A DNA stretch of 7,612 nt from Lachnospiraceae bacterium (GCA_028694115.1 JAQUUB010000159.1:1-7612), one strand, 5' to 3'. Shown: positions 1 to 7,045, counted from the first letter of the stretch. Program-made: numbers and translations. The notes: generated by a model from the letters alone, not told the origin.

Positions 1-5
1 TTCAT
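1..5 (-). CDS. Start of an unidentified gene running off the left edge (partial)
   Basis: An ATG lies on the minus strand at 5-3, eight bases after a GAGAGG Shine-Dalgarno sequence (14-19). About 50 nt further upstream is a promoter-like pair with a perfect TTGACA. Only the first codon and two bases of the second are in the window, so nothing can be said of the product. The case rests on promoter, dyad, ribosome binding site and start codon being correctly spaced in one direction. The operator-like dyad between promoter and start suggests a gene under its own repressor. It would be separate from the defence-type block upstream of it. Confidence 0.4.
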
Positions 6-13
6 CTTATATA

Positions 14-19
14 CCTCTC
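14..19 (-). promoter_or_regulatory. Ribosome binding site for the left-edge gene
   Basis: The minus strand reads GAGAGG, followed by an 8-nt spacer and then ATG at 5-3. Spacing and complementarity to the 16S anti-Shine-Dalgarno sequence are good. This is the main reason for believing that a gene begins at the window edge. Confidence 0.5.
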
Positions 20-32
20 GTATTTTGGATTT

Positions 33-54
33 TTACCAACTGGCTGGTCAGTAA
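33..54. promoter_or_regulatory. Operator-like overlapping dyads, TetR-type in appearance
   Basis: Two overlapping inverted repeats can be read here: ACCAACTGGCTGGT (35-48) and ACTGGCTGGTCAGT (39-52). Both lie inside a larger imperfect dyad with TTAC and GTAA at its ends (33-36 and 51-54). They sit just downstream of the predicted transcription start (about 55), where repressor binding would block transcription. ACTG/CAGT half-sites of this sort resemble operators of TetR/AcrR-family repressors; that family assignment is inference. No regulator gene is visible in the window. Confidence 0.4.
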
Positions 55-61
55 CAATCTA

Positions 62-90
62 AATTTACTTGAGGTATTTTTTTGTGTCAA
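62..90 (-). promoter_or_regulatory. Sigma-A-type promoter for the left-edge gene
   Basis: On the minus strand a perfect -35 TTGACA (90-85) is followed by a 17-bp spacer and a -10-like TAAATT (67-62; 4 of 6 matches to consensus). Transcription would start near 55, giving a leader of about 50 nt before the ATG at 5. The -35 element overlaps the stop codon (89-87) that ends the residual vsr reading frame, so it lies in the sequence that replaced the lost 3' end of vsr. Confidence 0.5.
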
Positions 91-122
91 TCAATTGATC
101 TATTTAAAGTATACAGGAAGCT

Positions 123-419
123 TTCATCTCTCTTTTGATTTATCTCTATTTTAATTTCCCAAAATTCATGATTGCTTTCCGGTAAACGTGCTTTTTTACA
201 TGTATGCCCATGCTAGAAACAACCATTAATAAATATTGCCTTTTTACCTCGCACAAAAACAATATCTGGTTTACAGTGTAATTCTGCCGCTGACAATCTA
301 TATTGCCGATATCCCAAATCACATAACAGCTTCTTTACCACAGCCTCCGGTTTCGTATTTTTGCTTTTCACTTTTCTCATAATATCGGAACGCTTTTCAC
401 TACTATAAATATCACTCAC
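123..419 (-). pseudogene. vsr: Very-short-patch repair endonuclease (Vsr), broken by an amber codon and 3' truncation
   Basis: Intact Vsr enzymes nick DNA 5' of a T:G mismatch formed by deamination of 5-methylcytosine, and usually accompany a C5-methyltransferase. The frame starts at a GTG (419-417) that overlaps the receiver gene stop by 8 nt, with AAAAGG nine bases upstream. Visible Vsr features are RSDIMRKVKSKNTKPE (an N-terminal RS.NM..I...T.PE-like motif), the catalytic-region KPDIVF, and IFINGCF. Then comes TAG (215-213) exactly where the family has Trp in GCFWH.H.C. In the same frame, after the stop, family-like sequence resumes: HGHTCKKARLPESN, then EFW and a KRDE near 123. After that the similarity ends, and the usual GW.V..WEC tail is absent in all three frames. 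One base change (TGG to TAG) explains the stop; the missing tail is a separate lesion. The product would be a 68-residue fragment lacking the tryptophan and most metal-binding residues. Confidence 0.85.
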
Positions 420-2268
420 TGGCTTTAACCTTTTTAGTCATCAACTGATGCAATGAAATGTCTGATTTAAAAAACAAATCCTCTACCCCTGACTTAGAGT
501 AAAACGATACAAATTCTCCTACTATCTGACGTGTATATTCATAAGCTAAACGATATGGTCGATAGTACGAGAAGAATTCTTCTTTTTTTATTATGCTCAT
601 GTCGATTGAAACAACATCGTGATATTGCCATATAACGTGAACCAGACCCTTTTCATTTACTTCAGGTAATATGGTAAAATGCTGATTATCCTTTAAAGTT
701 TGAGTCGGATAATCTTTAACAATCCTTCCTTTCAAAAACAATATTTTCCCGTCTACTTTCTTCGGCCTTAACATATGGCAAGATGGTACAATACATAGAT
801 ATGCCGTTGATTTCTCATCAATATCCTCTTTCTCAAACAATATATCTCCGGTCTTTAATTTATTTTGTAACAAAATAAATTGTGGATGATCTTGAGTATT
901 ACATTTAAGTACCATAGTATCATCTTTTTCATTGTAGCAATCATAAAATATCTTGTTAAATCGCTGCTCCTCTTCTTCATAAGAAATTGTTTTTAGCGAT
1001 GTAATTAGGTTATTTATCTCATAATCCTGCTCTGGATTAAGCAATGTTATAAGACAGGCTGGTAATACTTTTTTTATTTTTTTCTCAAATTGTATTTTAT
1101 ACATACCACTCAATTCTTTTTTTATTTTATTTTGATGCTGTTCATCTCCAACAAATCCCTGAAGCATTTCTTCCGCCATGTGATCGGCACAGCATTTTGC
1201 CATAAAGCGTCCAGCCTCTTCTATTCCCTTATAAAGATTATCTTGCTTTTTAATTACTTTATTTACAATTTTTTTATAGTTCTCATTTGATATTTTTTTA
1301 ATTGCACTTTTTACCTTGTCATCACATTCCAATTTTCCCAATGTTATATCAAGAGTTCTGACTAATCTCTCATTAAATAAATCCTCCGTTTCTATTAATG
1401 TTTCTAAGGATTCAACTTGCTTACTATAAATACTTTTAAGTACTTGTTCATCCAAATCAATATCTGACCTTATATTATTTATAACCATATCGCTAACCGT
1501 GTGGTACATATCCTCCAAGGGAAGTTCATCTGCATTAGTTTGTAACAATAACAGCTTGTCAAATGGTTGTGCAAATTTATTTAGATAATACGGTACCTTT
1601 TGTTCAAGGCCTGCTATCATATCAATAAAAGCTATGGGGAAATAACCGATCTCCTTAACAAACACATCTGTCAAAGCTTTTATAATCATATCAAAATCAA
1701 ATTTGTCCTTTTCGCATATCATATATATTGTTGAATCTGCCCTTATATATTCATAATTCTCTTTATCCCATTTTCCAGGCAGTAATCCTTGTTTCTTGAC
1801 GCCCTTCATTTCGTTAATAAACTCTGCTTTAGCCTCCACTAATTTAGAGGTATAGATTACACAAAATCTTAGTTGACCCGAAAAATCCGCTTCGTTTAAT
1901 AGTTTTACTGCTGTTGTTTTACTTGCTAAACTCCAATCCAGTATTAATAAGCGAGCATTTTTCATGTGTAATAACAACTGGTCATCTTTCGTACGTGACG
2001 AATATAAAATTGGTGTAAGTAAAATCTCGGGATAGGTGATTTGAACAAACTCACAAAATGTTTCAAATTTACTTTTTTCAGGCTTTGCTGGCTTGGCATC
2101 ACTGTTCTCTATGCTTTTCCCAATATATCTATTACTTTTTGATGGTTTCTTTGGATTCTCCTCTTTCTCTAAATTCCATGTAACCTCAAAAGTATCATCA
2201 ATATACACTATCTGACTCAAATACTCTCTCAAAATCTTAGAAAGATCATGCTTTTGTACTCTACTCAT
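412..2268 (-). CDS. Receiver-like signalling protein with long unknown C-terminal region, partner of the dual-ATPase protein
   Basis: This 618-residue protein has a receiver (response-regulator) fold signature spread over about residues 18-200. Strand 1 is IVYIDD with the acidic pair D24/D25; strand 3 is LLILDW with candidate phospho-acceptor D111; strand 4 is CVIYTSK with T140; strand 5 is IYMICEKDK with K187 or K189. A charged, low-complexity insertion (about residues 31-68) separates strand 1 from the rest, unusual for a receiver. The remaining 400 residues are mostly helical and Lys/Glu-rich, then probably beta-rich, with an IVPSCHMLRP segment near residue 495. I recognise no nuclease, HTH or membrane motif there. 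The ATG overlaps the upstream stop as ATGA and is preceded by GGAGG at 7 nt, so translation is coupled to the kinase-like gene. Likely role: receives a phosphoryl or conformational signal from that protein. Receiver assignment is moderately secure; the output function is unknown. Confidence 0.75.
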   Translation of the reverse strand: MSRVQKHDLSKILREYLSQIVYIDDTFEVTWNLEKEENPKKPSKSNRYIGKSIENSDAKPAKPEKSKFETFCEFVQITYPEILLTPILYSSRTKDDQLLLHMKNARLLILDWSLASKTTAVKLLNEADFSGQLRFCVIYTSKLVEAKAEFINEMKGVKKQGLLPGKWDKENYEYIRADSTIYMICEKDKFDFDMIIKALTDVFVKEIGYFPIAFIDMIAGLEQKVPYYLNKFAQPFDKLLLLQTNADELPLEDMYHTVSDMVINNIRSDIDLDEQVLKSIYSKQVESLETLIETEDLFNERLVRTLDITLGKLECDDKVKSAIKKISNENYKKIVNKVIKKQDNLYKGIEEAGRFMAKCCADHMAEEMLQGFVGDEQHQNKIKKELSGMYKIQFEKKIKKVLPACLITLLNPEQDYEINNLITSLKTISYEEEEQRFNKIFYDCYNEKDDTMVLKCNTQDHPQFILLQNKLKTGDILFEKEDIDEKSTAYLCIVPSCHMLRPKKVDGKILFLKGRIVKDYPTQTLKDNQHFTILPEVNEKGLVHVIWQYHDVVSIDMSIIKKEEFFSYYRPYRLAYEYTRQIVGEFVSFYSKSGVEDLFFKSDISLHQLMTKKVKASE

Positions 2269-5200
2269 ATCTTTGCCTCCACGTTAAATGTAATCTTAAA
2301 ACACGCCCCATTTAGCTGTTTATTCTTTGAATTTGTTACTACTTCGATTTGATGTCCTTGGGATTCTAATACATTTTTTGATATTGATAATCCCAAACCC
2401 CTTCCATCTTTTTTTAGTGAAAAAAAAGGTTCAAAGACTCGCTCTTTATTTCTAATTGAAATTCCAACTCCCGAATCCTCTACATACAGTGCACTATCTT
2501 CTTCAACATAATGAATTAAGATTTGTTTCTCACTTCTATCTGCCACCCAATATATTGAATTATAAATTAAATTTGAAAGTATTGGATAAATTTTGGATAA
2601 TGAGATCTTTAATTCTAAATTCTTATCGACACCATTCACAAATTCAATCCCCTGATTTATTAAACGATTTTCAAAGAATTGATATATATCCTGTAACATT
2701 TCATATATATTAATCTTTTTCTTATATAAGCTTTTGCTTCTATACATTGGCGAAAGCTGATTCATTCGATCTGATATGGCTCTGAAACCCACATCAATCT
2801 GATTCAAATAATAGTTACCGTCACCAGACATTGATTGAAATTTTAGTTGATTAATTGCATCATAAACATTATTAAATAATTGGTTAAACTCATGACTTAC
2901 AATTTCCGCAGCCATACCCACATTAGCCAAATCAGCATACATCTCATTTAATTCTTTAAGTTCATTATTTTGAATAATGAGTTGATTAATAAGTTGTGAG
3001 TCTTTTAACTGAAATTTTTCTAAGATTGCATTCAGTTGATTATTAGCCATTTCATACTTAGAGGTCGTTGTTTTCGAAATTAAATCTGTTGCTTTATAAA
3101 TTTGTTCCTCACATTCTTTAATTTCTATACGAATTTTTTGTATTACTTCTGGATCAGCAGATACGTTTATTACTGAAATATTCCGCTTGATTTGCAAAAG
3201 ATAAGTTTTAATTTTTTCATAATTGGTCATCATATTTGATTTAAATTCTTTGTCAAAACCATATATTTCTTTTTTATATTCTTCTAACTCTTCCGCCTTA
3301 TTTAATAGCGCTGTCTGCTTTTGATAGATATCATCTTCAGCTGCATTAGATAACTTTTGCAAAGTTCCAAGAGTCTCATTTACATAAGTATTTAGATCAT
3401 ATGTTACTGACTCTAAACTAGTACCCATTTTTCTTGAAAACTCTTTATGATAATGTTCAATATTCTCATCAATTTGATCTTGCAAAATTTTGCCGACATA
3501 TGCCACTCTCTTTTCTAATAATTTTATCTTTGTTTGCATACCCTCATTAAATGTGTCAACATCATCAAGCAACTGTAACGGATATTTGCTTTCATATCGC
3601 TCATTAACAGCAATATATAATTGTTTACATTGATTAAGCAATTTGTTTTCTATCTCATGCAAAAAATATTTAATTTTACTACTTTGCTCTAACAAACTTT
3701 TATATTCAATAAGAGGTTCCTTGTCACACTCTGTCCGTATATGCTCTATACCTACAATCACATCCTGTTCCAACGTACTCAAAAGAGGTGGATTAGCCTT
3801 TAGCAAGTCCTCAATCCTTCTCTTTTCTGCCTGAAAAAGCTTATTCTGCTCTTTTTCAAAATTTTGAAGCTCTTGTTTATTTTTCATAGCCTGTTTATTC
3901 TGGTCTATATAACTTTTTCGAAGTTTGAAAGAATCTTTATTCATGTCTCCTAAAAAATCAACAGAAATTCTTATAAGTAAATTTTGGAGTGTCTTTATAA
4001 AATAATAGTAGTATTGATTTTCAATGATTCCTTCCCTACTTGACTTATCCTCCAAATGTGGATTATCTGAAGAAGTAATATCAATTCTTCCAAACATATT
4101 ACGATGGCTAAATAAATAATATGTAGCACTTCTACTCCTTCTCTCTTCCAGCTCCAAAAAATCATTTTCTGGTTCACCATATGGCAATACCCGTACATTA
4201 TCCCTGTATACGCCAATTCCACCTGCTTTGTCCATTCTTTTTTTTATGGTTTCAAATTCTTCTGCAGTTAATCCTGTATTTTTTTTATCCATCTCAAAAT
4301 GGCAGAGCTTAACTGTATATTTGCCACAGTCATCCCTCCGCCAATCTCCAATTCCCGAAGTTACAACGATTCCTTTCCTAAGTATATCATTGCATTTTTC
4401 CAGAATTACCCGATCCCCATTTCTAGCGTCTATACTTCCCTTAAAAATTCCGTGTTCAACATGACCTTCAATTTTTAAGTCATATAGTTCATAATCTTGC
4501 TTGTCAAATCCCGCTGTAAAAACAAGAGGCTCTTCATTATGAAACAATTCGACATGAAAATCCTCTTCATTAGGAGCAAAGTCTGAAAGAAACGCATTTA
4601 AGCGATTATAGTTTCTTGTGGCTAGAACATCCTCCTCTAATGTCTTTGTTTTATCCAAGTACCGTTCCCAGTCATCATTCAAATCTATACAAAAAATAAT
4701 TGTTCCCTGTTTCTTCTCACTATTTTCTATAATTTCACTAAAATCATACACTAACTCTATATCCAGATAAGAATCTGCTATTTGACTTTCTATAGTCTTT
4801 AATTTATCTATATTCTTTTCTAACTTCCAGCTTTCCCTCTTTAAATTACTTTCTTGAATCTCTCTTAATCGTTTCAAAAGCTGAGGTGCATCCAGCAAAT
4901 CCCTATTATATTCTACTGGTATTTCAATATCTTGAATAAATAAATCTGGATTTTCAAATATGTTCCAATTTATATACAAAACATTCCATCCCGTGTTCAC
5001 TTTTTTAGTAAACATCCACATTTGTTGACCCAATCGGGAAACCGCCAAGCGTCCAATGCCTTTTTCGCCCATTAACGCTCTCCCTTTGGCTGTTCTCTTC
5101 TTCTTACTCTCCAGCTTTGAAGGTGTTCCCAAAACTAACCATTTATCTTCCAAATCTGCCTGGTTCATTCCAACTCCCGTATCGCAAATGACAATGCATG

Positions 5201-5357
5201 GACTTTTAAGATCCTTGGTCAAGAAATCTACACGAAGCAATTCTGCATCGGCATCATAAGAATTTTTCATAATTTCCGCCAGTGCAGTAACACTGTCTCT
5301 AATCTGTTTCTTTCCCAATAATTCTACCGCTCTCGCTTTTGTCTTAAATGTTCCCAT
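2265..5357 (-). CDS. Dual GHKL ATPase: N-terminal MORC/Hsp90-like ATPase plus C-terminal histidine-kinase-like module
   Basis: Starting at MGTFKTKARAVELLG the protein has 1030 residues. Residues 1-110 form a GHKL ATPase of the Hsp90/MutL/MORC kind: N-box E28..KN32SYD35, G1 box DTGVGM (59-64), G2 box GEKGIG (97-102). An S5-like region follows, ending near DKSSREGIIEN (437-447), typical of these proteins. Residues about 480-810 are rich in Glu, Lys and Gln and look coiled-coil. Residues 810-1030 are a second GHKL module of histidine-kinase type: H-box SHEFN with H822, N-box SNLIYNS with N933, G1 DSGVGI (961-966), F-box FEPFFS (975-980), G2 GRGLGL (985-990). There is no signal peptide or membrane segment, so it is cytoplasmic. 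An ATG nine codons upstream (5384) lacks a ribosome binding site; the chosen ATG has GGAAGGG 11 nt upstream, and family members usually begin this way. The stop overlaps the receiver gene. It may be an internal sensor kinase or a DNA-responsive ATPase. Confidence 0.85.
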   Translation of the reverse strand: MGTFKTKARAVELLGKKQIRDSVTALAEIMKNSYDADAELLRVDFLTKDLKSPCIVICDTGVGMNQADLEDKWLVLGTPSKLESKKKRTAKGRALMGEKGIGRLAVSRLGQQMWMFTKKVNTGWNVLYINWNIFENPDLFIQDIEIPVEYNRDLLDAPQLLKRLREIQESNLKRESWKLEKNIDKLKTIESQIADSYLDIELVYDFSEIIENSEKKQGTIIFCIDLNDDWERYLDKTKTLEEDVLATRNYNRLNAFLSDFAPNEEDFHVELFHNEEPLVFTAGFDKQDYELYDLKIEGHVEHGIFKGSIDARNGDRVILEKCNDILRKGIVVTSGIGDWRRDDCGKYTVKLCHFEMDKKNTGLTAEEFETIKKRMDKAGGIGVYRDNVRVLPYGEPENDFLELEERRSRSATYYLFSHRNMFGRIDITSSDNPHLEDKSSREGIIENQYYYYFIKTLQNLLIRISVDFLGDMNKDSFKLRKSYIDQNKQAMKNKQELQNFEKEQNKLFQAEKRRIEDLLKANPPLLSTLEQDVIVGIEHIRTECDKEPLIEYKSLLEQSSKIKYFLHEIENKLLNQCKQLYIAVNERYESKYPLQLLDDVDTFNEGMQTKIKLLEKRVAYVGKILQDQIDENIEHYHKEFSRKMGTSLESVTYDLNTYVNETLGTLQKLSNAAEDDIYQKQTALLNKAEELEEYKKEIYGFDKEFKSNMMTNYEKIKTYLLQIKRNISVINVSADPEVIQKIRIEIKECEEQIYKATDLISKTTTSKYEMANNQLNAILEKFQLKDSQLINQLIIQNNELKELNEMYADLANVGMAAEIVSHEFNQLFNNVYDAINQLKFQSMSGDGNYYLNQIDVGFRAISDRMNQLSPMYRSKSLYKKKINIYEMLQDIYQFFENRLINQGIEFVNGVDKNLELKISLSKIYPILSNLIYNSIYWVADRSEKQILIHYVEEDSALYVEDSGVGISIRNKERVFEPFFSLKKDGRGLGLSISKNVLESQGHQIEVVTNSKNKQLNGACFKITFNVEAKI
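2276..2280 (-). promoter_or_regulatory. Ribosome binding site for the receiver-like gene, inside the upstream coding end
   Basis: The minus strand reads GGAGG seven bases before the ATG at 2268, within the last codons of the dual-ATPase gene. Together with the ATGA stop/start overlap this fixes the start and indicates translational coupling of the two proteins. Confidence 0.8.
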
Positions 5358-5368
5358 CTTACATATTT

Positions 5369-5375
5369 CCCTTCC
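5369..5375 (-). promoter_or_regulatory. Ribosome binding site that decides the dual-ATPase start
   Basis: The minus strand reads GGAAGGG, with 11 nt to the ATG at 5357. The spacing is slightly long, but the alternative ATG at 5384 has no purine-rich sequence before it, so 5357 is preferred. Confidence 0.55.
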
Positions 5376-5396
5376 AAACCGCATATACTATTACGG

Positions 5397-5425
5397 GTGA
5401 TAAAATGACTAGAACAATATATCAA
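5397..5425 (-). promoter_or_regulatory. Possible promoter for the dual-ATPase/receiver/vsr operon
   Basis: On the minus strand TTGATA (5425-5420, 5 of 6 to the -35 consensus) is followed by 17 bp and TATCAC (5402-5397, 4 of 6 to the -10 consensus). This would start transcription near 5390 and give a leader of about 33 nt. It lies within the 5' end of the opposing zinc-ribbon gene, so the two would interfere. The -10 is poor, and read-through from the methyltransferase is an alternative. Confidence 0.35.
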
Positions 5426-5767
5426 TTCTACTGTTATAAATGTTTTAATTTTAATGTTTCAGAAACAACTTATAATCTGGATATTAGAAACAATTTAATT
5501 GAGCATATTTTTTGCCCTAATTGCCATGCTTGGGTTTTATGCTCTGACACCAATCTGTCTCCAGCACAATATAAAATAATCAATAAAGGAAATTGGAGTA
5601 TTATTGACGAAGATTCACCCAATAACTCCACCATATATATTAATAAAAAGTACCAGTCTGCTCTAAAGGTTTGCGACCAATTAAATGCAAATAAAATAAC
5701 AATTTCTGACATTCACGATTCCTATTGTACACTTGAAACCATTGATTGGTTTCTCACTCTTCTTTAG
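5405..5767 (+). CDS. Small zinc-ribbon protein of unknown function, antisense to its neighbours
   Basis: This 120-residue frame begins at MTRTIYQF, with a GGGTGA ribosome binding site 4 nt upstream of the ATG at 5405; an in-frame ATG at 5348 would overlap the dual-ATPase coding start and is less likely. Two CxxC pairs, C10-x2-C13 (CYKC) and C37-x2-C40 (CPNC), spaced 23 residues apart, with H41 and C46 nearby, are typical of a zinc ribbon. The rest is unrecognised. No membrane segment or signal peptide is seen. It fills nearly the whole gap between two minus-strand genes of the locus, starting divergently 47 nt from the dual-ATPase and ending tail to tail with a 14-nt overlap of the methyltransferase end. 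It may be a regulator or an accessory to the system; that is inference. The cysteine pattern argues that it is not a chance ORF, but it could still be spurious. Confidence 0.6.
   Translation: MTRTIYQFYCYKCFNFNVSETTYNLDIRNNLIEHIFCPNCHAWVLCSDTNLSPAQYKIINKGNWSIIDEDSPNNSTIYINKKYQSALKVCDQLNANKITISDIHDSYCTLETIDWFLTLL
5735..5753. other. Hairpin abutting the methyltransferase stop codon
   Basis: GAAACCA (5735-5741) and TGGTTTC (5747-5753) are perfect 7-bp arms around a 5-nt loop. The hairpin begins directly after the methyltransferase stop (5756-5754) and lies inside the 3' end of the zinc-ribbon gene. Neither strand shows a strong run of T after it, so it is not a classical intrinsic terminator. 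It might still stabilise 3' ends of the two converging transcripts. Confidence 0.3.
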
Positions 5768-6869
5768 GCTCTGATTTAATCAGCTGGAATAAATCACTAA
5801 AATAAATACCGCTGGCCTTTGCTAAATCTACAGGTACCGCATTACCAATCTGTAAAGCCATCTGTGAATTGTTTCCATGAAAAATATAGTGATCATCAAA
5901 TGATTGTAATCTTGCTGCTTCTCTGGCACTTAATGCTCTATCATCAATCGGATGACCAAATCGTCCTTTTGAATAATGCATGCATCCCCCCGTAATTGTG
6001 GGGGCAGGCTTGGTCATATCCATAATTCCATATACATCCGTATGACCAGTCTTATCCTTGTGACAAGATAATACCAAATTTTCTGGCAAACAAGTTCTAG
6101 ATCCACCATGCTCTCGAATGTATCTTATCCTTTGAACATTTGTATCTACCATGCTATTACTAGCATGGTTAAATACCCCTTCTACTTTACAAACTTCTCC
6201 TGCTTTAAGAGATGGTAAGCCGAGAATAACAGACGATGTTATCCACTCTTTTAAACCATCATCTTTCTTTTTCTTAGCTGGTGCAACATGTGTTTGCTTG
6301 GGCAACTCTAACTTTAAGCTACTTTTCCACTTTTCGTACACATCTTTTCTTATTCCATGAAGTACTAAACGTCTTCTTGTCTGTGGTACTCCATAATCCG
6401 CCGCATTTAGAATATCGTAAATACATTTATATTCTTTTTCAAATTCTTTGTACGCTTTTTCAAAGGTCTTTTTCCCTTTTCCCCTTGACATCCCTGCAAC
6501 ATTTTCCATCAGTATAAACTCCGGTTTTAATTCCTTAACCAATCGTATATATTGAAACACCAACTGATTACGTTTATCTTTATCACCGCCCCTACGAATG
6601 GAAGAAAATCCTTGACATGGAGGGCAAGCAACCAGTAAAAAAATATCTTGTTCCAGTATTCCTGCTATATTTTTCAGACAATCCCCGGATACGTTACGGA
6701 TATCGTCATGAATAACCGGGATATTTTTATTATTCTCACTATATGTTTTTATAGCAATATCATTTATCTCAACCGCTGCCCGTACTTCAATACCCGCTTT
6801 TTTCAAACCGGCGGTAACTCCCCCACACCCACTAAATAAATCAATTGCATAAAGTTTTTTTTGGTCCAT
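5754..6869 (-). CDS. dcm: DNA (cytosine-5-)-methyltransferase
   Basis: It transfers methyl from S-adenosylmethionine to C5 of a cytosine in a specific duplex DNA site. The 371-residue chain carries the C5-methyltransferase motifs in order: motif I DLFSGCGGVTAG (10-21), E35 of motif II, motif IV ACPPCQGFSS with catalytic C85, motif VI MENVAGM with E122, motif VIII QTRRRLVLHG (163-172), a target-recognition region of about residues 190-295 including PAPTITGG, motif IX RALSAREAARLQSF (311-324) and motif X GNAVP (342-346). Length and motifs are complete, so it should be active. The recognition sequence cannot be read from the protein. A recognisable promoter lies about 45 nt upstream. Its partners downstream, a GHKL ATPase, a receiver and vsr, point to a modification-linked system. 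The symbol dcm denotes family only, not CCWGG specificity. The ATG at 6869 has only a weak ribosome binding site (AAAGATGG). Confidence 0.95.
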   Translation of the reverse strand: MDQKKLYAIDLFSGCGGVTAGLKKAGIEVRAAVEINDIAIKTYSENNKNIPVIHDDIRNVSGDCLKNIAGILEQDIFLLVACPPCQGFSSIRRGGDKDKRNQLVFQYIRLVKELKPEFILMENVAGMSRGKGKKTFEKAYKEFEKEYKCIYDILNAADYGVPQTRRRLVLHGIRKDVYEKWKSSLKLELPKQTHVAPAKKKKDDGLKEWITSSVILGLPSLKAGEVCKVEGVFNHASNSMVDTNVQRIRYIREHGGSRTCLPENLVLSCHKDKTGHTDVYGIMDMTKPAPTITGGCMHYSKGRFGHPIDDRALSAREAARLQSFDDHYIFHGNNSQMALQIGNAVPVDLAKASGIYFSDLFQLIKSEPKEE

Positions 6870-6912
6870 TTCAACATACCATCTTTCAAATTCGTCTAGT
6901 AACCCTTTTAAT

Positions 6913-6941
6913 ATTTTATCACAGGTGAATTTTTCTTACAA
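6913..6941 (-). promoter_or_regulatory. Promoter of the methyltransferase gene
   Basis: On the minus strand TTGTAA (6941-6936) is followed by 17 bp and TAAAAT (6918-6913, 5 of 6 to consensus), with TG one base before the -10, an extended -10 form. Transcription would begin near 6906 and leave a leader of about 37 nt before the ATG at 6869. Confidence 0.55.
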
Positions 6942-7045
6942 CACAAAGCTCTTTAAAACATGCTTGACAGATATGATAGCTTAATCATTCTGAATTTCCT
7001 CCCTTATCAATTTTTCGGTTAAAAAAACACTACTAAAGCAACACA

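Noticed and set aside
213..215. TAG in vsr read as pyrrolysine or another recoded amino acid
   Set aside because: The position is an invariant Trp in the family, one base change explains it, the 3' end is also lost, and no pyrrolysine machinery is visible.
5358..5384. Upstream ATG giving nine extra residues (MRFGREICK) on the dual-ATPase protein
   Set aside because: There is no ribosome binding site before it, and the protein family typically begins close to the FKTKAR..ELLG segment; GGAAGGG lies between the two ATGs and serves the inner one.
5470..5712. 80-codon minus-strand frame opposite the zinc-ribbon gene
   Set aside because: It is hydrophobic without a sensible signal, lacks a ribosome binding site and is fully antisense to a frame with two CxxC pairs, so it is best read as a shadow.
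5771..5783. 13-bp palindrome CTGATTTAATCAG as an operator
   Set aside because: It lies within the last codons of the methyltransferase, the arms are AT-rich and only 6 bp, and such a match is expected by chance.
6964..6992. TTGACA at 6964-6969 as a plus-strand promoter
   Set aside because: No acceptable -10 lies 16-18 bp downstream and no gene with credible signals follows on that strand.
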